Part shown: positions 15,981 through 28,152 of the stretch, piece by piece | How positions within the stretch are numbered: the stretch's first letter is position 1 | How the letters are laid out: each line of letters opens with the position of its first letter | NCBI RefSeq assembly: GCF_016415625.1 | Contig: NZ_WBXP01000007.1 | Span: 1-64,000 of the forward strand | Reading direction: 5' to 3' | Length of the DNA stretch: 64,000 nucleotides | DNA from: Shimwellia pseudoproteus | GTDB lineage: Bacteria > Pseudomonadota > Gammaproteobacteria > Enterobacterales > Enterobacteriaceae | Position numbers and translations under genes: made by a program | The notes under the pieces: model-generated | What the model saw: only the letters and a program-made list of their open reading frames with translations | What the model was told of the DNA's origin: nothing | Database searches by the model: none

Positions 15981-17477
15981 TTATTGCTCGGGCGGAATAT
16001 CCGAGCTTTCTACCGCGCCATCATCCGGGGCGACGGTATCGCTGGGGCCAGAGGTGGTCACCGGCTTAATTAACCCGTCCCAAATCCCCTGCAACGATTT
16101 CACGTCAAACTCCGGTTCCCCCTCAGGCTGCTGCAAAATAATCGCCATCTGCTGGGACAGCACCTGGTGCAGCTCCTGATTAATATCGGCCACCGTCAGC
16201 TTGTTAAGAAAGTCCTGGCGCAGCGCCTGGTACTGTTCCGGGGCGATATCCACCACCTGGTTCTGTAACGAGCGTAACCGCTGGGCGGTCAGGATCTCGG
16301 TGCTGGTGCGGCCATACATGGCAAACAGCTTCTGTAATTCGAGGTTTTTCTGCGCCACCAGCGCATTGAACTCTTCCGCTTCCAGGCCATTCTGGTGCAC
16401 GTTTTCCAGCTCTTTAACCACCGCGGCGAAGTTGGTGGTCAGGCGGTCATTGGGGGTATCGATATTGATACCGCACTGGGCGCGCTGGTACAGCACCCGG
16501 CAGTCAAAGCCCAGCGCCATATCGCGAATGTTGTTTTTGCTCAGGCTCTGCTGGATATGCCAGAACAGCGCCTCCCGGGCAAGATCGGCGCGCCAGTAAC
16601 GCAACAGCGCTGCAGAATCACGGATAGGCAGCCAGGGGTTATCCCACATAATGGCCACCCGATCCCGGGTCAGATGATCACTCATCAGGCTGACTGCCTC
16701 ACGGCGCAACGGCGAGATAGCAGGCAGCGGTGCCGGGGTATCGCGTTTGCCTTTCAGCTCGCCAAATACCTTGGCAATCTGCTCGGCCACGCTGCGGCTA
16801 TCAACGTTCCCTACCACGATAAGCGTCATGGCATCCGGGGTGTACCACTTATGATAGAACGCCGCCAGTTGGGCGGCATCGATGGGCTGTTTCGGTAGTG
16901 CGGCAGGATCATGCCCCAGCAGCGTGGAGCCTTTCAGCCGGTAGCGCCACCAGGCGTCGCGGGCATTGACGGGCCAGGTGGTCACCGCATTGCTGTCCGC
17001 CCCGCTCAAATGGGCCACACGCTGGGGGGAAATCGTTAATGTGTTGCCGGTATTGGCCAGCCAGTCGAACGCCTCTTTTAGCAGATCATTGCGCCCGTTA
17101 GGCAGGCTCAAATTGTACTGGGTAAAGTCATAAGAGACGGTAACCGGAGAAATGCCGTGCTGCGGATCAACACTCTGTTGCCAGAACGAGGTCGATGCGG
17201 CCCCCGGCACATTACGTTGCAGGGCGAGCCCCGCCAGCAACCGGCTATAGCCGCTCTGTTGCGTGGTTTCCGCCAGCGACCCTACATCCACCGTAAGACG
17301 TACCTGAACCCGGTCACTGGGGCGCTGGGGGGTGGATAGCACCTGCCAGCGAAAACCATTCGACAATGTTCCCTGCTGCCAGGCCGGATCGGGCTGGAGC
17401 GGCTCGGCCTGTACGGACCCACTGATGGCAGCCATCAGCAGTGCCCCTGTCAAAAGTCGAATTGTTTTGCCCTGCAT
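15981..17477 (-). CDS. yhjJ: M16-family peptidase homologue YhjJ, zinc site absent
   Basis: 498-aa secreted protein with a signal peptide (about residues 1-24, cleavage after VQA) and two M16 (insulinase-like) half-domains. The sequence agrees with E. coli YhjJ throughout. In active M16 peptidases HxxEH follows the GSxxE stretch; here the matching region reads GSLAETTQQSGYSRLL with no histidine pair, as in E. coli YhjJ. It should therefore be a periplasmic non-catalytic homologue. The role is unknown. It ends IPPEQ, close to E. coli. It lies between kdgK (convergent) and dctA. Confidence 0.9.
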   Translation of the reverse strand: MQGKTIRLLTGALLMAAISGSVQAEPLQPDPAWQQGTLSNGFRWQVLSTPQRPSDRVQVRLTVDVGSLAETTQQSGYSRLLAGLALQRNVPGAASTSFWQQSVDPQHGISPVTVSYDFTQYNLSLPNGRNDLLKEAFDWLANTGNTLTISPQRVAHLSGADSNAVTTWPVNARDAWWRYRLKGSTLLGHDPAALPKQPIDAAQLAAFYHKWYTPDAMTLIVVGNVDSRSVAEQIAKVFGELKGKRDTPAPLPAISPLRREAVSLMSDHLTRDRVAIMWDNPWLPIRDSAALLRYWRADLAREALFWHIQQSLSKNNIRDMALGFDCRVLYQRAQCGINIDTPNDRLTTNFAAVVKELENVHQNGLEAEEFNALVAQKNLELQKLFAMYGRTSTEILTAQRLRSLQNQVVDIAPEQYQALRQDFLNKLTVADINQELHQVLSQQMAIILQQPEGEPEFDVKSLQGIWDGLIKPVTTSGPSDTVAPDDGAVESSDIPPEQ

Positions 17478-17701
17478 GTAAACCCCTGATCAACATTCCT
17501 GGTTAAAAACTGCATGGCCACACCGCAACGGCGGACCAGAATGACGCATCATCGCAGTTAGACCACTAACCGCGAAAAATGTCCTGCATAAATAGTAAAT
17601 TTTTTAACGCGTTTGGGCGCCTGCACACCACATAGCACCCAAAACCGTTCATTATGCGAAGTGACCGCAGCCAGGGCAAGTAACTGCGGTCGTATCTGTT
17701 A
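17478..17701. other. yhjJ-dctA intergenic region
   Basis: No gene. An 8-bp inverted repeat GACCGCAG/CTGCGGTC (17663-17691, 13-nt loop) lies just downstream of dctA; without a T run it is not a standard terminator. Confidence 0.4.
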
Positions 17702-19126
<1,425 letters not shown>

Positions 19127-19161
19127 TTAGCAATTTTTGATTACCCACAGTAATGGTACCG

Positions 19162-21162
19162 CTAGGCGTTGCTGTCCAGACCGTGGAGGTACTGGGCGGA
19201 AAACGCCTCAGGCGGCATCGGTTTGGCAAACAAGAAGCCCTGTACCACCTTCACCCCCGCCTCCTGGAGCCACAGGCGCTGGGATTCGTTCTCTACCCCT
19301 TCCGCGATAACATCGAGGTTGAGCCGGTTGGCGGCCCCCATGATCAGGCTGGCCACATTGTTATCATCCAGTAACAAATCAACAAACGCTTTATCGATCT
19401 TCAGGATATCCACCGGGGTCGCCTTAATATGGTGGAACTGATACAGGCTGGCATACCCCATGCCGAAATCATCCAGCGCAATACGCACCCCTTTATCGCG
19501 CAGCGGGCGCAGAATATTGATTGCCGCCTGGGGATCATCAATCCGGCGGCTTTCGGTGACTTCCAGAATCAGGGTCCCCGGCTGGATATGGTAACGGTGC
19601 AGCAAGTCGCCGAGCTGAACGATCAAATCCGGGTTCACCAATTGCAGTGCCGACAGGTTGACGCTCAGCGGCAGCATAATACCGCGCTGCTGCCAGCTGG
19701 CCAGCAGCCGGACAGAGGACTCCAGTATCCAGTTACCCACAGTGACCATCAGGCCGCAGGACTCAATCTGCTCCAGCAGGCCCTCGGGTAATGTCCAGCT
19801 CCCGTCGGGCTGGTGTTCGCGCAGTAGCACCTCAGCACTGAGCGCGTGACCGGTCTGAATATCCACCTGCGGCTGCAACCAGATAGCATACTGCTCGGTC
19901 TCCAGGGCGTTGAGGATATCGCTCTCCTGGGTCAGGCGCTGTTGGGCGCGCTGCAACTGCTCCGGGTCAAAAAACTGCACATGGTTGCGGCCAAAACGCC
20001 GGGCCGACTGCGCCGCAGACATCGCCCGCCGGTACTGCTGTTCCGCCCCCATGCTCTCTGCCCCCATGGCAATGCCAATACTGGCCGTCGGGCGCAAATG
20101 AATGCTCTGGAGCGGTAATTTTTCATGCAGCGCCGCCAGAATATGCTGGGCCAGGGTCATGGCGGCCCAGGGGTCATACTGGCGGGGGCAAATAATCGCA
20201 AAATCATACTGGTTGAGCTGGGCCAGGGCCATATCTTCCGCCAGGCACTCTTTCATCCGGGCTATCAGGGTCAGCAGCAGGCTTTCCCGCTGGCTTTCTT
20301 TCAGGACCCCCACCGCTTCCTGGAGGGTTTCACTGCTCACCACCAGCAGCGCGGGCGCGTGACCGCCCCGGATAGACTCACCCAGTAACGCCAGCAACAG
20401 CGCCTTATTGGGTAATTCCGATACCGGATAATGGGTCGCCAGCTTCTCTTTCTCTTCCAGCAGCCGCTTGATCTGCTGCTGATTGCGGTTATAGCTACGT
20501 ACCAGCAGGCCAATTTCATCATCGCGATGCAGGGTGGCTATCTTGAGCTGGTGCCCGGGAACCATGGCGCGATCGAGATCGTGCAACTCCAGGGCGATAT
20601 TACGCAGCGGGTGCACCATCAGGCGGTTAATACACCAGGTCACCGCCACCGTAACCACCAATACCAACATCAGCCAGGTGGTGACCAGGGTCGAAATAAC
20701 GCTGACAATATGGCGGTACATGCGCCAGGCGTCTGCCTGTAGCACCAGGTACGCCAGGGGTTGTGGGTTCGCCGGGCGCTCCAGTGAGTAGAGCGGCAGC
20801 GATATCTGGACCGGTAACTCAAAGAGTCGCGCCATCAGAACCGGCACCGGGTGCTCATTAACAAAACTGACCCGCAGCGCCTGGAACTGGTTAGGCAGCA
20901 CCACATCGGCCCGGCCGACAATGCCGGAAGGCTGAATTTGCTGGAGAATCGACTCCGCCTGGGGGATATCCGCCTTCAAAATAGCGGCAGACAGCGGGGT
21001 ACGTACCGACCGCGCGATGCTTTCCATCTGGGTGGCGACGGTATAACGATTTTGCTGCGCAAAGTGAAAAAGCAAAATAACAATAAAAACAGCGATAAAC
21101 ACCAGCGCCACCGAAAACACCGTGGCCATTTGTTTGATCGTTAAAGAACGGCTGACTCGCAA
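19162..21162 (-). CDS. hmsP: EAL-domain c-di-GMP phosphodiesterase (HmsP/YhjK/PdeK)
   Basis: 666-aa membrane protein: a TM helix near residues 12-35, a periplasmic domain, a second TM (about 155-180), a HAMP-like linker, a degenerate GGDEF domain and an EAL domain (about 420-660). In the GGDEF position the sequence is QYDFA, so no cyclase activity is expected. The EAL residues are intact: EVLLR, the Asn in [32 protein letters not shown] and QGFLF. I place the start at TTG 21162 (giving [11 protein letters not shown] as in E. coli), since GGAGAG lies 8 bp before it; the upstream ATG at 21177 lacks a ribosome site. It sits directly downstream of bcsC and should lower the c-di-GMP that activates BcsA. 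Confidence 0.88.
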   Translation of the reverse strand: MRVSRSLTIKQMATVFSVALVFIAVFIVILLFHFAQQNRYTVATQMESIARSVRTPLSAAILKADIPQAESILQQIQPSGIVGRADVVLPNQFQALRVSFVNEHPVPVLMARLFELPVQISLPLYSLERPANPQPLAYLVLQADAWRMYRHIVSVISTLVTTWLMLVLVVTVAVTWCINRLMVHPLRNIALELHDLDRAMVPGHQLKIATLHRDDEIGLLVRSYNRNQQQIKRLLEEKEKLATHYPVSELPNKALLLALLGESIRGGHAPALLVVSSETLQEAVGVLKESQRESLLLTLIARMKECLAEDMALAQLNQYDFAIICPRQYDPWAAMTLAQHILAALHEKLPLQSIHLRPTASIGIAMGAESMGAEQQYRRAMSAAQSARRFGRNHVQFFDPEQLQRAQQRLTQESDILNALETEQYAIWLQPQVDIQTGHALSAEVLLREHQPDGSWTLPEGLLEQIESCGLMVTVGNWILESSVRLLASWQQRGIMLPLSVNLSALQLVNPDLIVQLGDLLHRYHIQPGTLILEVTESRRIDDPQAAINILRPLRDKGVRIALDDFGMGYASLYQFHHIKATPVDILKIDKAFVDLLLDDNNVASLIMGAANRLNLDVIAEGVENESQRLWLQEAGVKVVQGFLFAKPMPPEAFSAQYLHGLDSNA

Positions 21163-21279
21163 GTTCACTCTCCACATGGACTATCAGGGAGTGGCCGCCA
21201 TACCCATGGCGGCCACACGCGGCAGAGTATACTGCATTGTAGGGGCTTTGCGTCTGATCTACGCCTAATTGGCGCTTTT

Positions 21280-24200
21280 TTACCAGTCTGCGTAGGGCAC
21301 CAGCGGCTGCGGCGGCATATCCATATCCCCCATCCAGCCACCGAGTGAATAACGCACAAATATCAGGCCGTGGCTCGGGGTATAATCTTTCGCCTGCTGG
21401 ATATCAATACCGGCCCCCACGGACCAGTGATTGTTAATCCGCCGCTCGATTAACGCCCGGGCGGTATAGCCCACCCCGCTGGAGGAGCCGCCGTCTTCGG
21501 TAGCGTCACGATCCGGGTAATTAGGCGGGATCAGATGTTGCAGCGGATAACGGGCGTTCGTGTCGCTCTTCGAGTGGGACCAGGAGACCGATCCCCCCAA
21601 CTCCCAGGACCAGTTTTCCGTCCGCTGGCGCCAGATAATCGGCAGGGCAAACGAGACATATTGCTGGGGGCTGTAATAGCCCCCCTGGCCCAGGGTGTAG
21701 TTGCTGAGATCTTTGTCGTAGTGCCAGAGCATATTGGTCACGCCCACGGTCACCCGGCGGTTATTTTCGTTGAGAAGCTTATAGTAATACCCGGTCATCC
21801 AGCGCACCCGCCAGTTATCCTCGACGTTCTGCCCTTCCAGGCTGTCGGCGCTCAGGCTGGACCAGACACCATTGGCCTCGCCTTTATCGTAACTCAGGCT
21901 GATACCGCCCCCGTTGGCCCGCACGCCCCCCCATGTTTTATGGGTATTCGGGTCCCGCTGGCCGGCAAACGAGAGCACCGAGCTGGATATTGGCCGCCGG
22001 TGCGCATTCACGGTATAGCCCAGCGGGCCGATATCCCCGCTGTAGCTCAGGCCGCCGACCACATCCACCACATCAAAGCCCATGGGGGTGGTACCAATAT
22101 CGGCAGCCCAGGTGTCATTGTGCCAGCCCGCCGCCACGCTGGCCCCATTGGCCCGCTGGCTACCGTAGTGGCTACAGCCCACGCTGGAGCAAGTCCCCCA
22201 GTGCGGATCCTCTTTGTTACCGAAGCTACCGGGGTCCATATTGACCACGTCGGTCCTGAAGAACATCGTGCCGTCGCTCAGGGGGGCATCCACCTGAAGC
22301 ATGGTGGTATGGGCCTTCAGATCTGAATACCCCGGGGTACCGCTGGAGCCCCAGTAATCGTGATCGAGGGTCACCCGGACATCCTGCTGCTTATACAGAT
22401 CGGCCGCGTCACTGCGCACCCCGCGCTTCAACCAGTCATCGCGGGCATCATTACGGGTGAGCGTGGTAAAGCTGTCGTTATCCGCCGGGCGTTTATCACT
22501 AATGCCCGATGCCACCATGGCATCCCTCAGGGTGTTCAGCCCCTGCTGCGGATCCCCGTTTTGTGCCTGATAACGCGCCGCATCACGCAGGGCCATGGCG
22601 CTGCTCATGGAGGGCGGCTGCTGGTGCGCCCCGGCAATAATCTGCTGGTACAGCTTACCGGCCCCGCTACTATCCCCCAGCGCATTACGTAACTTCGCTT
22701 CCCGGCGCAGGGTATTCAGCGAGGCATCCGCCGGGGTGTTGAGTGCCGCCAGCTGCTGGCGGGCGCTGTCTTTATTACCCGCCGCCAGGTTGCTTTCCGC
22801 TAACCCGAGCCGGGCATCGCTGTTGGCCGGATCATGGGCCAGCACCTGGCGGTAATCGCGTTCTGCCGCCGCGTGGTCGCCGCGCTCACTGGCCCAGTCC
22901 GCCAGGGTCAGGGTAAGACTGTCTGACGGCGGCTGCTGGCGCAGCAGCGCAACGGCCTGCGCTTCCCGGCCCCGATCGCGTAACTGGTTGGCGTGCGCCA
23001 TCACCCGGTTATCATTCAGCCGGTCCGCCAGTTGCTGTATGTTTGCGGTCCACTGGCTGCGGGGCAGCCGGTTAAGTTCATCCAGCGCGGCGCTGTCGCG
23101 ATCCGTGGCAGACAGATATAGTCCCTGGGCATAGGCCCTATCGGGGTCCTGGGGCAGTTTTCTGACCAGCTGAGCAAATAACCCATCCGCCCGGGACTGC
23201 TGCCCGGATGCCGCCAGCGCCTTAGCCAGCCGGTAAGTGGTCCAGACGCTATCCGGGTCCTGATCCAGACGGCGCTGGTGTAATACCGCCGCCTGGGCCC
23301 AGTTCCCCTGAGCTTCCAGCTGGCTGGCCTGCTGTTCGAGACTGTCATCCCGCAGCCCGCGTTCGATATCATCAATACTGTTACGCTGCCGGACGGTCAG
23401 GGACTGAATAAATACCGTGGCCTTTTCCGGTGATTCCCGGCGGTAAATATTGGCCAGCCCCCGTACCGCGTTGCTGTTACCCGGGTCCATACGCATGGCT
23501 TGCCGGTAATAACCCTCTGCGCGGGTGTCGTCTTTTTCCGCCACCGCCACATCGCCCAGCCCCAGCACCGCGTAGCTGTCGCTGTTGTCCACCCCGCGCG
23601 CCTGCTGATAACGCTGGCGGGCCAGGGCGGTATTGTTGGCCTTCAGGGCGCGGTCGCCCTGATCAATCAATAACCAGTAGCGATTGGTCTGCAGCAGGCT
23701 TTTCCATTTACTGCTGCCATCGCCATTGGGGTTAAGGGCCAGCGCTTTCTGGAACTGGCGTACCGCGGCGGCGCGGTTGCCCTGGCGTGAATACACCTGG
23801 CCTAAGGCTCCGGCCCGGTCACTGCCCGAAGGCGGGGTATATGCCGCCGCGCTTCCGGCGGTGGCATTCGCCCCCGCAGCGCGACTGGCGGCCGCCATCT
23901 TCGCCCGGGCTGTGGGGTCGTTCATCGCCAGGCGCAGTTGTTCCAGTTGCTGCCTGGCCGCCTGGGCGTTATCCCCGTCACTGAACACCGCAAGATACTG
24001 CTGCAGGGCGGCCATACTGGCGGCACCGGGGGGCATATCTTTAATTCTGTCCCACCAGATCCCGGAGGCGCTATCGCGCCCGGCGCTGGAGCGGGCCATT
24101 TGCCGCAGTACCTGGTACCCCTCCGGGGCGCGGCCATCGGCAAACAGCATCCTGGCCAGTGCACCGCCGAGGCTGGCATTGCCCGGCGCCTGGGTATTGA

Positions 24201-24720
24201 GCCGCAGTAGCTGGGTAATGGCGTCATTGTGCCGGGAGGGGGATTTTGCCACCAGCAGCCAGTATTCACCGGCCAGTTGATCATCCGGCGGATGGCCATT
24301 AAACAGCTTGTCGTAAGCGACAATCGCCTCTTCGGTATGGCCGGTGGTCCCCAGCAGCCGCGCCTGCTGGAGCTGAGCACGCCCCTCCGGGGAGGAGAGC
24401 GCGATAGTCGTTTGGGCCTGCTGATACGCCGGGGTATCCGGCACCGCTTTTTTCATCTGCGCCATCAGTTTATTGGCACCGGCCGTATCACCGTGGCGCA
24501 GCAGATAGCGTAGCCGGGCCGCCATCACATCCGGATCGTCCGGGGCAATCAGCTCCAGACGGTAAAGCGACTGGCGAACTAAATCATCGCGGTTACTGGA
24601 CTCCCCCAGCCGTACCTGATCCAGCAAATGCTGTTTAGCGTCATCCTGGGCGCTCCATGCCTGGGGGATAACCACCAGGCCTATCACCAACCCCAGCAGA
24701 CTTAGTGAGAACTTGCGCAT
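21280..24720 (-). CDS. bcsC: Cellulose export protein BcsC (TPR scaffold and outer-membrane barrel)
   Basis: 1146-aa protein, close to E. coli BcsC (1157 aa). There is a signal peptide (about 1-23), a long superhelix of TPR repeats (about 30-780; repeats such as ARQQLAALNTPADASL and NGDGSSKWKSLLQTNRYWLLIDQGD) and a C-terminal beta-barrel (about 790-1146) rich in aromatic girdle residues and ending in W. The TPRs span the periplasm over peptidoglycan and the barrel forms the cellulose pore. It is the last gene of bcsRQABZC and overlaps the 3' end of bcsZ by 19 bp. Confidence 0.95.
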   Translation of the reverse strand: MRKFSLSLLGLVIGLVVIPQAWSAQDDAKQHLLDQVRLGESSNRDDLVRQSLYRLELIAPDDPDVMAARLRYLLRHGDTAGANKLMAQMKKAVPDTPAYQQAQTTIALSSPEGRAQLQQARLLGTTGHTEEAIVAYDKLFNGHPPDDQLAGEYWLLVAKSPSRHNDAITQLLRLNTQAPGNASLGGALARMLFADGRAPEGYQVLRQMARSSAGRDSASGIWWDRIKDMPPGAASMAALQQYLAVFSDGDNAQAARQQLEQLRLAMNDPTARAKMAAASRAAGANATAGSAAAYTPPSGSDRAGALGQVYSRQGNRAAAVRQFQKALALNPNGDGSSKWKSLLQTNRYWLLIDQGDRALKANNTALARQRYQQARGVDNSDSYAVLGLGDVAVAEKDDTRAEGYYRQAMRMDPGNSNAVRGLANIYRRESPEKATVFIQSLTVRQRNSIDDIERGLRDDSLEQQASQLEAQGNWAQAAVLHQRRLDQDPDSVWTTYRLAKALAASGQQSRADGLFAQLVRKLPQDPDRAYAQGLYLSATDRDSAALDELNRLPRSQWTANIQQLADRLNDNRVMAHANQLRDRGREAQAVALLRQQPPSDSLTLTLADWASERGDHAAAERDYRQVLAHDPANSDARLGLAESNLAAGNKDSARQQLAALNTPADASLNTLRREAKLRNALGDSSGAGKLYQQIIAGAHQQPPSMSSAMALRDAARYQAQNGDPQQGLNTLRDAMVASGISDKRPADNDSFTTLTRNDARDDWLKRGVRSDAADLYKQQDVRVTLDHDYWGSSGTPGYSDLKAHTTMLQVDAPLSDGTMFFRTDVVNMDPGSFGNKEDPHWGTCSSVGCSHYGSQRANGASVAAGWHNDTWAADIGTTPMGFDVVDVVGGLSYSGDIGPLGYTVNAHRRPISSSVLSFAGQRDPNTHKTWGGVRANGGGISLSYDKGEANGVWSSLSADSLEGQNVEDNWRVRWMTGYYYKLLNENNRRVTVGVTNMLWHYDKDLSNYTLGQGGYYSPQQYVSFALPIIWRQRTENWSWELGGSVSWSHSKSDTNARYPLQHLIPPNYPDRDATEDGGSSSGVGYTARALIERRINNHWSVGAGIDIQQAKDYTPSHGLIFVRYSLGGWMGDMDMPPQPLVPYADW

Positions 24721-25823
24721 GTTGTATCCCGATGTCGCACCAGTTCCCCGTTAACCGTGAACCGGTAGCGCTGTTGATCCCATCCCTGGCCAAATAGGGC
24801 AAGCACGTAGTTGTAATAGGCGTCCCTGGCGGGGAAATTATCCGCCAGCCGCTGGCGCTGTATGCTGAGCGCCGGGTTGTCCTGCATGGCGGGCAATAAG
24901 GCGGCGGAAAATCCCACCGGCCCGTCGTTGGTCAGCGTGCCGTCTGCCACGCCGGTTTTCTCTGGCGGCGCCCCCCGCCGGGCGGTCGCCTCCAGCATGG
25001 GGGTAAAGTGGTTGAGCAGTGTGGCTTTATCGGGGTCTTTATCGCTCAGCATCCCGGCCCATAAATAGACCCGGATAGCGTCATAGCTGCCCACCAGCGG
25101 CGGCTGTGGGTCCATTTGCCAGCCGCTGCCCTTGTGCCAGGTGACCCAGTCCGGCACATAGCCTTTCGGGGAGGTCGCCACCAGCAGTGCGTTGTTGGCG
25201 GTCTGCATCTCTGACCAGGGGGCGTGGTAGCGCACCATCCGCGCCAGCACCTGGGGGGGTAAATAACTGGGATTCAGCCGCCAGCTGTCTTTGTGGACAA
25301 AGCCGGTTTTCCCCGGCAGTAATACCGTGCCCAGGCCGGGCACGCTGGCCACTTCTTCTTTACCGATCCGGCTCAGCAGTTGTTCCCCCAGTTGGGTGTA
25401 GTGGTCGTTACCCCATAACCGGCCCCCTTCCAGCAGCGCCCAGGCTATCCACATATCGGCATCGGCGGCGCTGTTGGTATCCAGCACCAGCCACTGATTA
25501 TCCTTGTTTTTCCCCCACAGCCAGGCGGGTAAATGGTCAGCCAGCGCCCCCTGGGCAAGGTTGTTTTGCGTCCAGCCCAGTACCTTGTCAAAGGTGGCCT
25601 GGTCATCTGCCACCAGGGCGAAGAACAGCGCATAGCTCTGCCCTTCGGAGGTGGTTATCTGTCGCGCGTCACTGGGGTCAATCACCCGGCCCTGGTCGCT
25701 GAGGTAGTCGGTTTTAAACTGCTCCCAGGCCGGCCATGAACAGCGTGTCGCCTGGGTCGCAGCATGTGTTGCGCCGCTGGCCACCAGCACGGCCAGCGCG
25801 CATCCATACCATCCCTTGCGCAT
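24702..25823 (-). CDS. bcsZ: Periplasmic endo-beta-1,4-glucanase BcsZ (GH8)
   Basis: 373-aa secreted GH8 cellulase; E. coli BcsZ is 368 aa. A signal peptide (about 1-22) ends after THA. The catalytic acid Glu is in the conserved TTSEGQSYALFFALVADD segment (about residue 55), and the second acidic residue in GSYDAIRVYLWAGM (about 240). It trims cellulose in the periplasm during export and is needed for normal fibre output. I start at ATG 25823 (MRKGWYGCALAV), 1 bp past the bcsB stop codon; the longer in-frame extension (to 26072) would overlap bcsB by 250 bp and is not homologous. Confidence 0.93.
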   Translation of the reverse strand: MRKGWYGCALAVLVASGATHAATQATRCSWPAWEQFKTDYLSDQGRVIDPSDARQITTSEGQSYALFFALVADDQATFDKVLGWTQNNLAQGALADHLPAWLWGKNKDNQWLVLDTNSAADADMWIAWALLEGGRLWGNDHYTQLGEQLLSRIGKEEVASVPGLGTVLLPGKTGFVHKDSWRLNPSYLPPQVLARMVRYHAPWSEMQTANNALLVATSPKGYVPDWVTWHKGSGWQMDPQPPLVGSYDAIRVYLWAGMLSDKDPDKATLLNHFTPMLEATARRGAPPEKTGVADGTLTNDGPVGFSAALLPAMQDNPALSIQRQRLADNFPARDAYYNYVLALFGQGWDQQRYRFTVNGELVRHRDTTCASSH

Positions 25824-25824
25824 A

Positions 25825-28131
25825 TTATTCTCCATCCAGACGGCGGCGGCCCATGATGCGCAGCAGACGCCACAGGATCCACGCCAGCAGTACCACGCTG
25901 ATAGCGGCCAGAATGGCCAGCAGAATCGGGTGATTAGACAGGGCGAACCACAGGCGTTCAAACCACGGCAAGTGGCCGACATAGTAGATATCCCCCACCC
26001 GGATCCCCTGCACACCGGACTCACGGATAACCGATACCGACCCGGCAATGGCCGCCCGTTTACCGCTGTCATTAAGGGCGTTATTCAGCAACTGATAACC
26101 GCGCGGGCTGTCTGCCAGCAGGGCAATGACACTGCGCTGATCGTTATACGGGGACTGGAAGCCAACAATCGCCGCCATTGCCCCGTCAGAGGTCATGGTG
26201 GTCTGGTTTTCTGCGGTGCGGTCACCCTCCGGCAGGATAACAATATCGTCCGCCGCCTGGCGCATTGGGGTTTTCACCCAGGCCTGGGTGGAGGCCATCA
26301 GCAAATTGATTCGCGAGTCATCTTTCAACTGCGCCGGTAGCGTACCGATGATCATCATGTCATTGTCGCTGCCCTTCATGGCGCGGGGATCATCACTGAG
26401 GGTGAGGTTGCTTGCGGCGATACCGGTTTGCGACCCGATGGTCCCCACCGCATCCAGCAGCGCTTCAACCTGGTTCGGGCGCGGTTTCGCCGGGACCATG
26501 ATCAGCGTTTCCGACAGGTCCGCCATGCGGCTGAACGGAAAGCCCGCATTGGCATAGACCCGCAGATCAGGCATGGCAATAAAGTGATAGTAGTGGGAGA
26601 AATCGATAGTGGAGTTCTCGTCCAGTACCACCTTGTTGAGCACCGGCTGGTAGGTGACACAGTTGTCAATCGAGCCCCCCGGCATCGGGTTCATATACTG
26701 GAAGTCAAAACGCAGTTTATTCGCCGCCCCCAGACGCAGGGCCGGGATAGAGACATTGGCCCCGGCATCCAGCAGCCCCTGGAGGATAGGCAACCGGACA
26801 ATCAGCTCATTCTTTTCACGCTTCGGCAGCAGGCCGAAAGACTTCAGCAACTGGTCGTTCAGGTTGACATCCATGCGCGAACTGTCGCGATCCGGCGGCG
26901 CGGTGTAGCGATATTTGAGGTCCATATCAATACCGGTACTGCGCAGCAGGTACAGATCCGGCGGCAGGTTAAGGTTCAGGGTTATTGAACTGGGCTGCAA
27001 GCCAATGGACTGTAATTGCCCCTGGTAGGTCTTCAGCTCGCCAAAGGTGACCGGGCTGTCGGTGCGTATCCAGTTCGGGGCGTCGTAAGGTTTGCGTGGC
27101 GCCAGCGGTTTTACCTCGTCCACGGTGACCCGATCGCCGCGCAGCAGGACATCCCCTTTCACAATCCCCCGGGCCGCCTGGATCAGGTCGTTATCATCCC
27201 GGCCAAAAATCACCAGGGTTTTGATCCAGGGTTTATCCGGGTGGCTCACCATTTCCACGGTTGGCGCGTTTACCGGCGGATGGTCGCGCAAGAAGTCCGG
27301 CCGCTGGTCATTAGTAGCGAAGACAATGCTGTTCTGTTCCGGCAACTGATTATAGAACACCGGGAACGCCTGGCCGCGCCACTGGGCCTGAGCCCCAAAC
27401 CAGGAGGAGAGTATCGCGGCGGCTTTTTGCTGGTTGGTATCCGGCACCCCGGCGAACACCATCGGCAGCGTCAGCCGCCCGGTGTCCCGGGCGTCATAGA
27501 AGGGCAGCGGGAAATTGGACAGGTCATTTTTGACCACCAGGGTCTGGTAGGTCAGCGCCAGATTACTGTCCCGGCCAATATCCAGCCACAGGGTGGTGTT
27601 GGCCGGGTTTTCACACACCTCACGGTAGTGGCCGATAAACTCGAGGCGGATGCGGTTAAAGTCGGTGATATACAGCGGATCAATAGGCAGCTGGAGCTGG
27701 TTCTTCTTACCCAACTGCTCTTTGCTAAACGCCACCACCGACATCAGCTCATCGTTAAGGTAGACCTTAAGCTGAGACAGCCCGGGAATAAGCGAGGGCG
27801 ACGGGGTAACGTCCAGGTTGAGTACCGCCTGGGAAACCACTTCATCACGGCGTACCCCAAACTCAACCACACCGTTGGCCGAGGTCCCCCGCAGGGTAAT
27901 ATTACCCGGTGCCGGGGCGATATCCGCAAAACGCAGTGCCGCCGCGCGCTGAGGCGCCAGGGGGACAGGCGCTAGCGTGATGTTACCCGGCGCACCAGGG
28001 CCCCGGGTGACCGGCGCACTGACCGCGATCGGGCTTTTGGGCAGCGCCGTTGGCTCCGCGCCAGATTGTGCCGCGGGGAAGGCTCCCATGCCCAGTAACG
28101 CTGCATAAAACCAGGAAAATTTTCTTTTCAT
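25825..28131 (-). CDS. bcsB: Cellulose synthase regulatory/periplasmic subunit BcsB
   Basis: 768-aa protein with a signal peptide (about 1-25), alternating carbohydrate-binding and flavodoxin-like domains in the periplasm, and one C-terminal TM helix (about 725-750, ILLAILAAISVVLLAWILW) that packs on BcsA. The sequence agrees with E. coli BcsB along its length (e.g. LVVFGRD-like VIFGRDDNDLIQAA, GQLKTYQ-like GELKTYQGQLQS, FNPQ). The ATG at 28131 matches the E. coli MKRK start; a GTG lies directly before it. It begins 21 bp after bcsA ends. It passes nascent glucan from BcsA across the periplasm. Confidence 0.94.
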   Translation of the reverse strand: MKRKFSWFYAALLGMGAFPAAQSGAEPTALPKSPIAVSAPVTRGPGAPGNITLAPVPLAPQRAAALRFADIAPAPGNITLRGTSANGVVEFGVRRDEVVSQAVLNLDVTPSPSLIPGLSQLKVYLNDELMSVVAFSKEQLGKKNQLQLPIDPLYITDFNRIRLEFIGHYREVCENPANTTLWLDIGRDSNLALTYQTLVVKNDLSNFPLPFYDARDTGRLTLPMVFAGVPDTNQQKAAAILSSWFGAQAQWRGQAFPVFYNQLPEQNSIVFATNDQRPDFLRDHPPVNAPTVEMVSHPDKPWIKTLVIFGRDDNDLIQAARGIVKGDVLLRGDRVTVDEVKPLAPRKPYDAPNWIRTDSPVTFGELKTYQGQLQSIGLQPSSITLNLNLPPDLYLLRSTGIDMDLKYRYTAPPDRDSSRMDVNLNDQLLKSFGLLPKREKNELIVRLPILQGLLDAGANVSIPALRLGAANKLRFDFQYMNPMPGGSIDNCVTYQPVLNKVVLDENSTIDFSHYYHFIAMPDLRVYANAGFPFSRMADLSETLIMVPAKPRPNQVEALLDAVGTIGSQTGIAASNLTLSDDPRAMKGSDNDMMIIGTLPAQLKDDSRINLLMASTQAWVKTPMRQAADDIVILPEGDRTAENQTTMTSDGAMAAIVGFQSPYNDQRSVIALLADSPRGYQLLNNALNDSGKRAAIAGSVSVIRESGVQGIRVGDIYYVGHLPWFERLWFALSNHPILLAILAAISVVLLAWILWRLLRIMGRRRLDGE

Positions 28132-28152
28132 CACATGATCATCATTGTTGAA

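Noticed and set aside
25824..26072. N-terminal extension of bcsZ
   Set aside because: It overlaps bcsB by 250 bp, is not homologous to BcsZ and precedes a proper signal-peptide start at 25823.
27016..27975. A 319-aa open frame on the plus strand
   Set aside because: Antisense to bcsB, with no recognisable motif.
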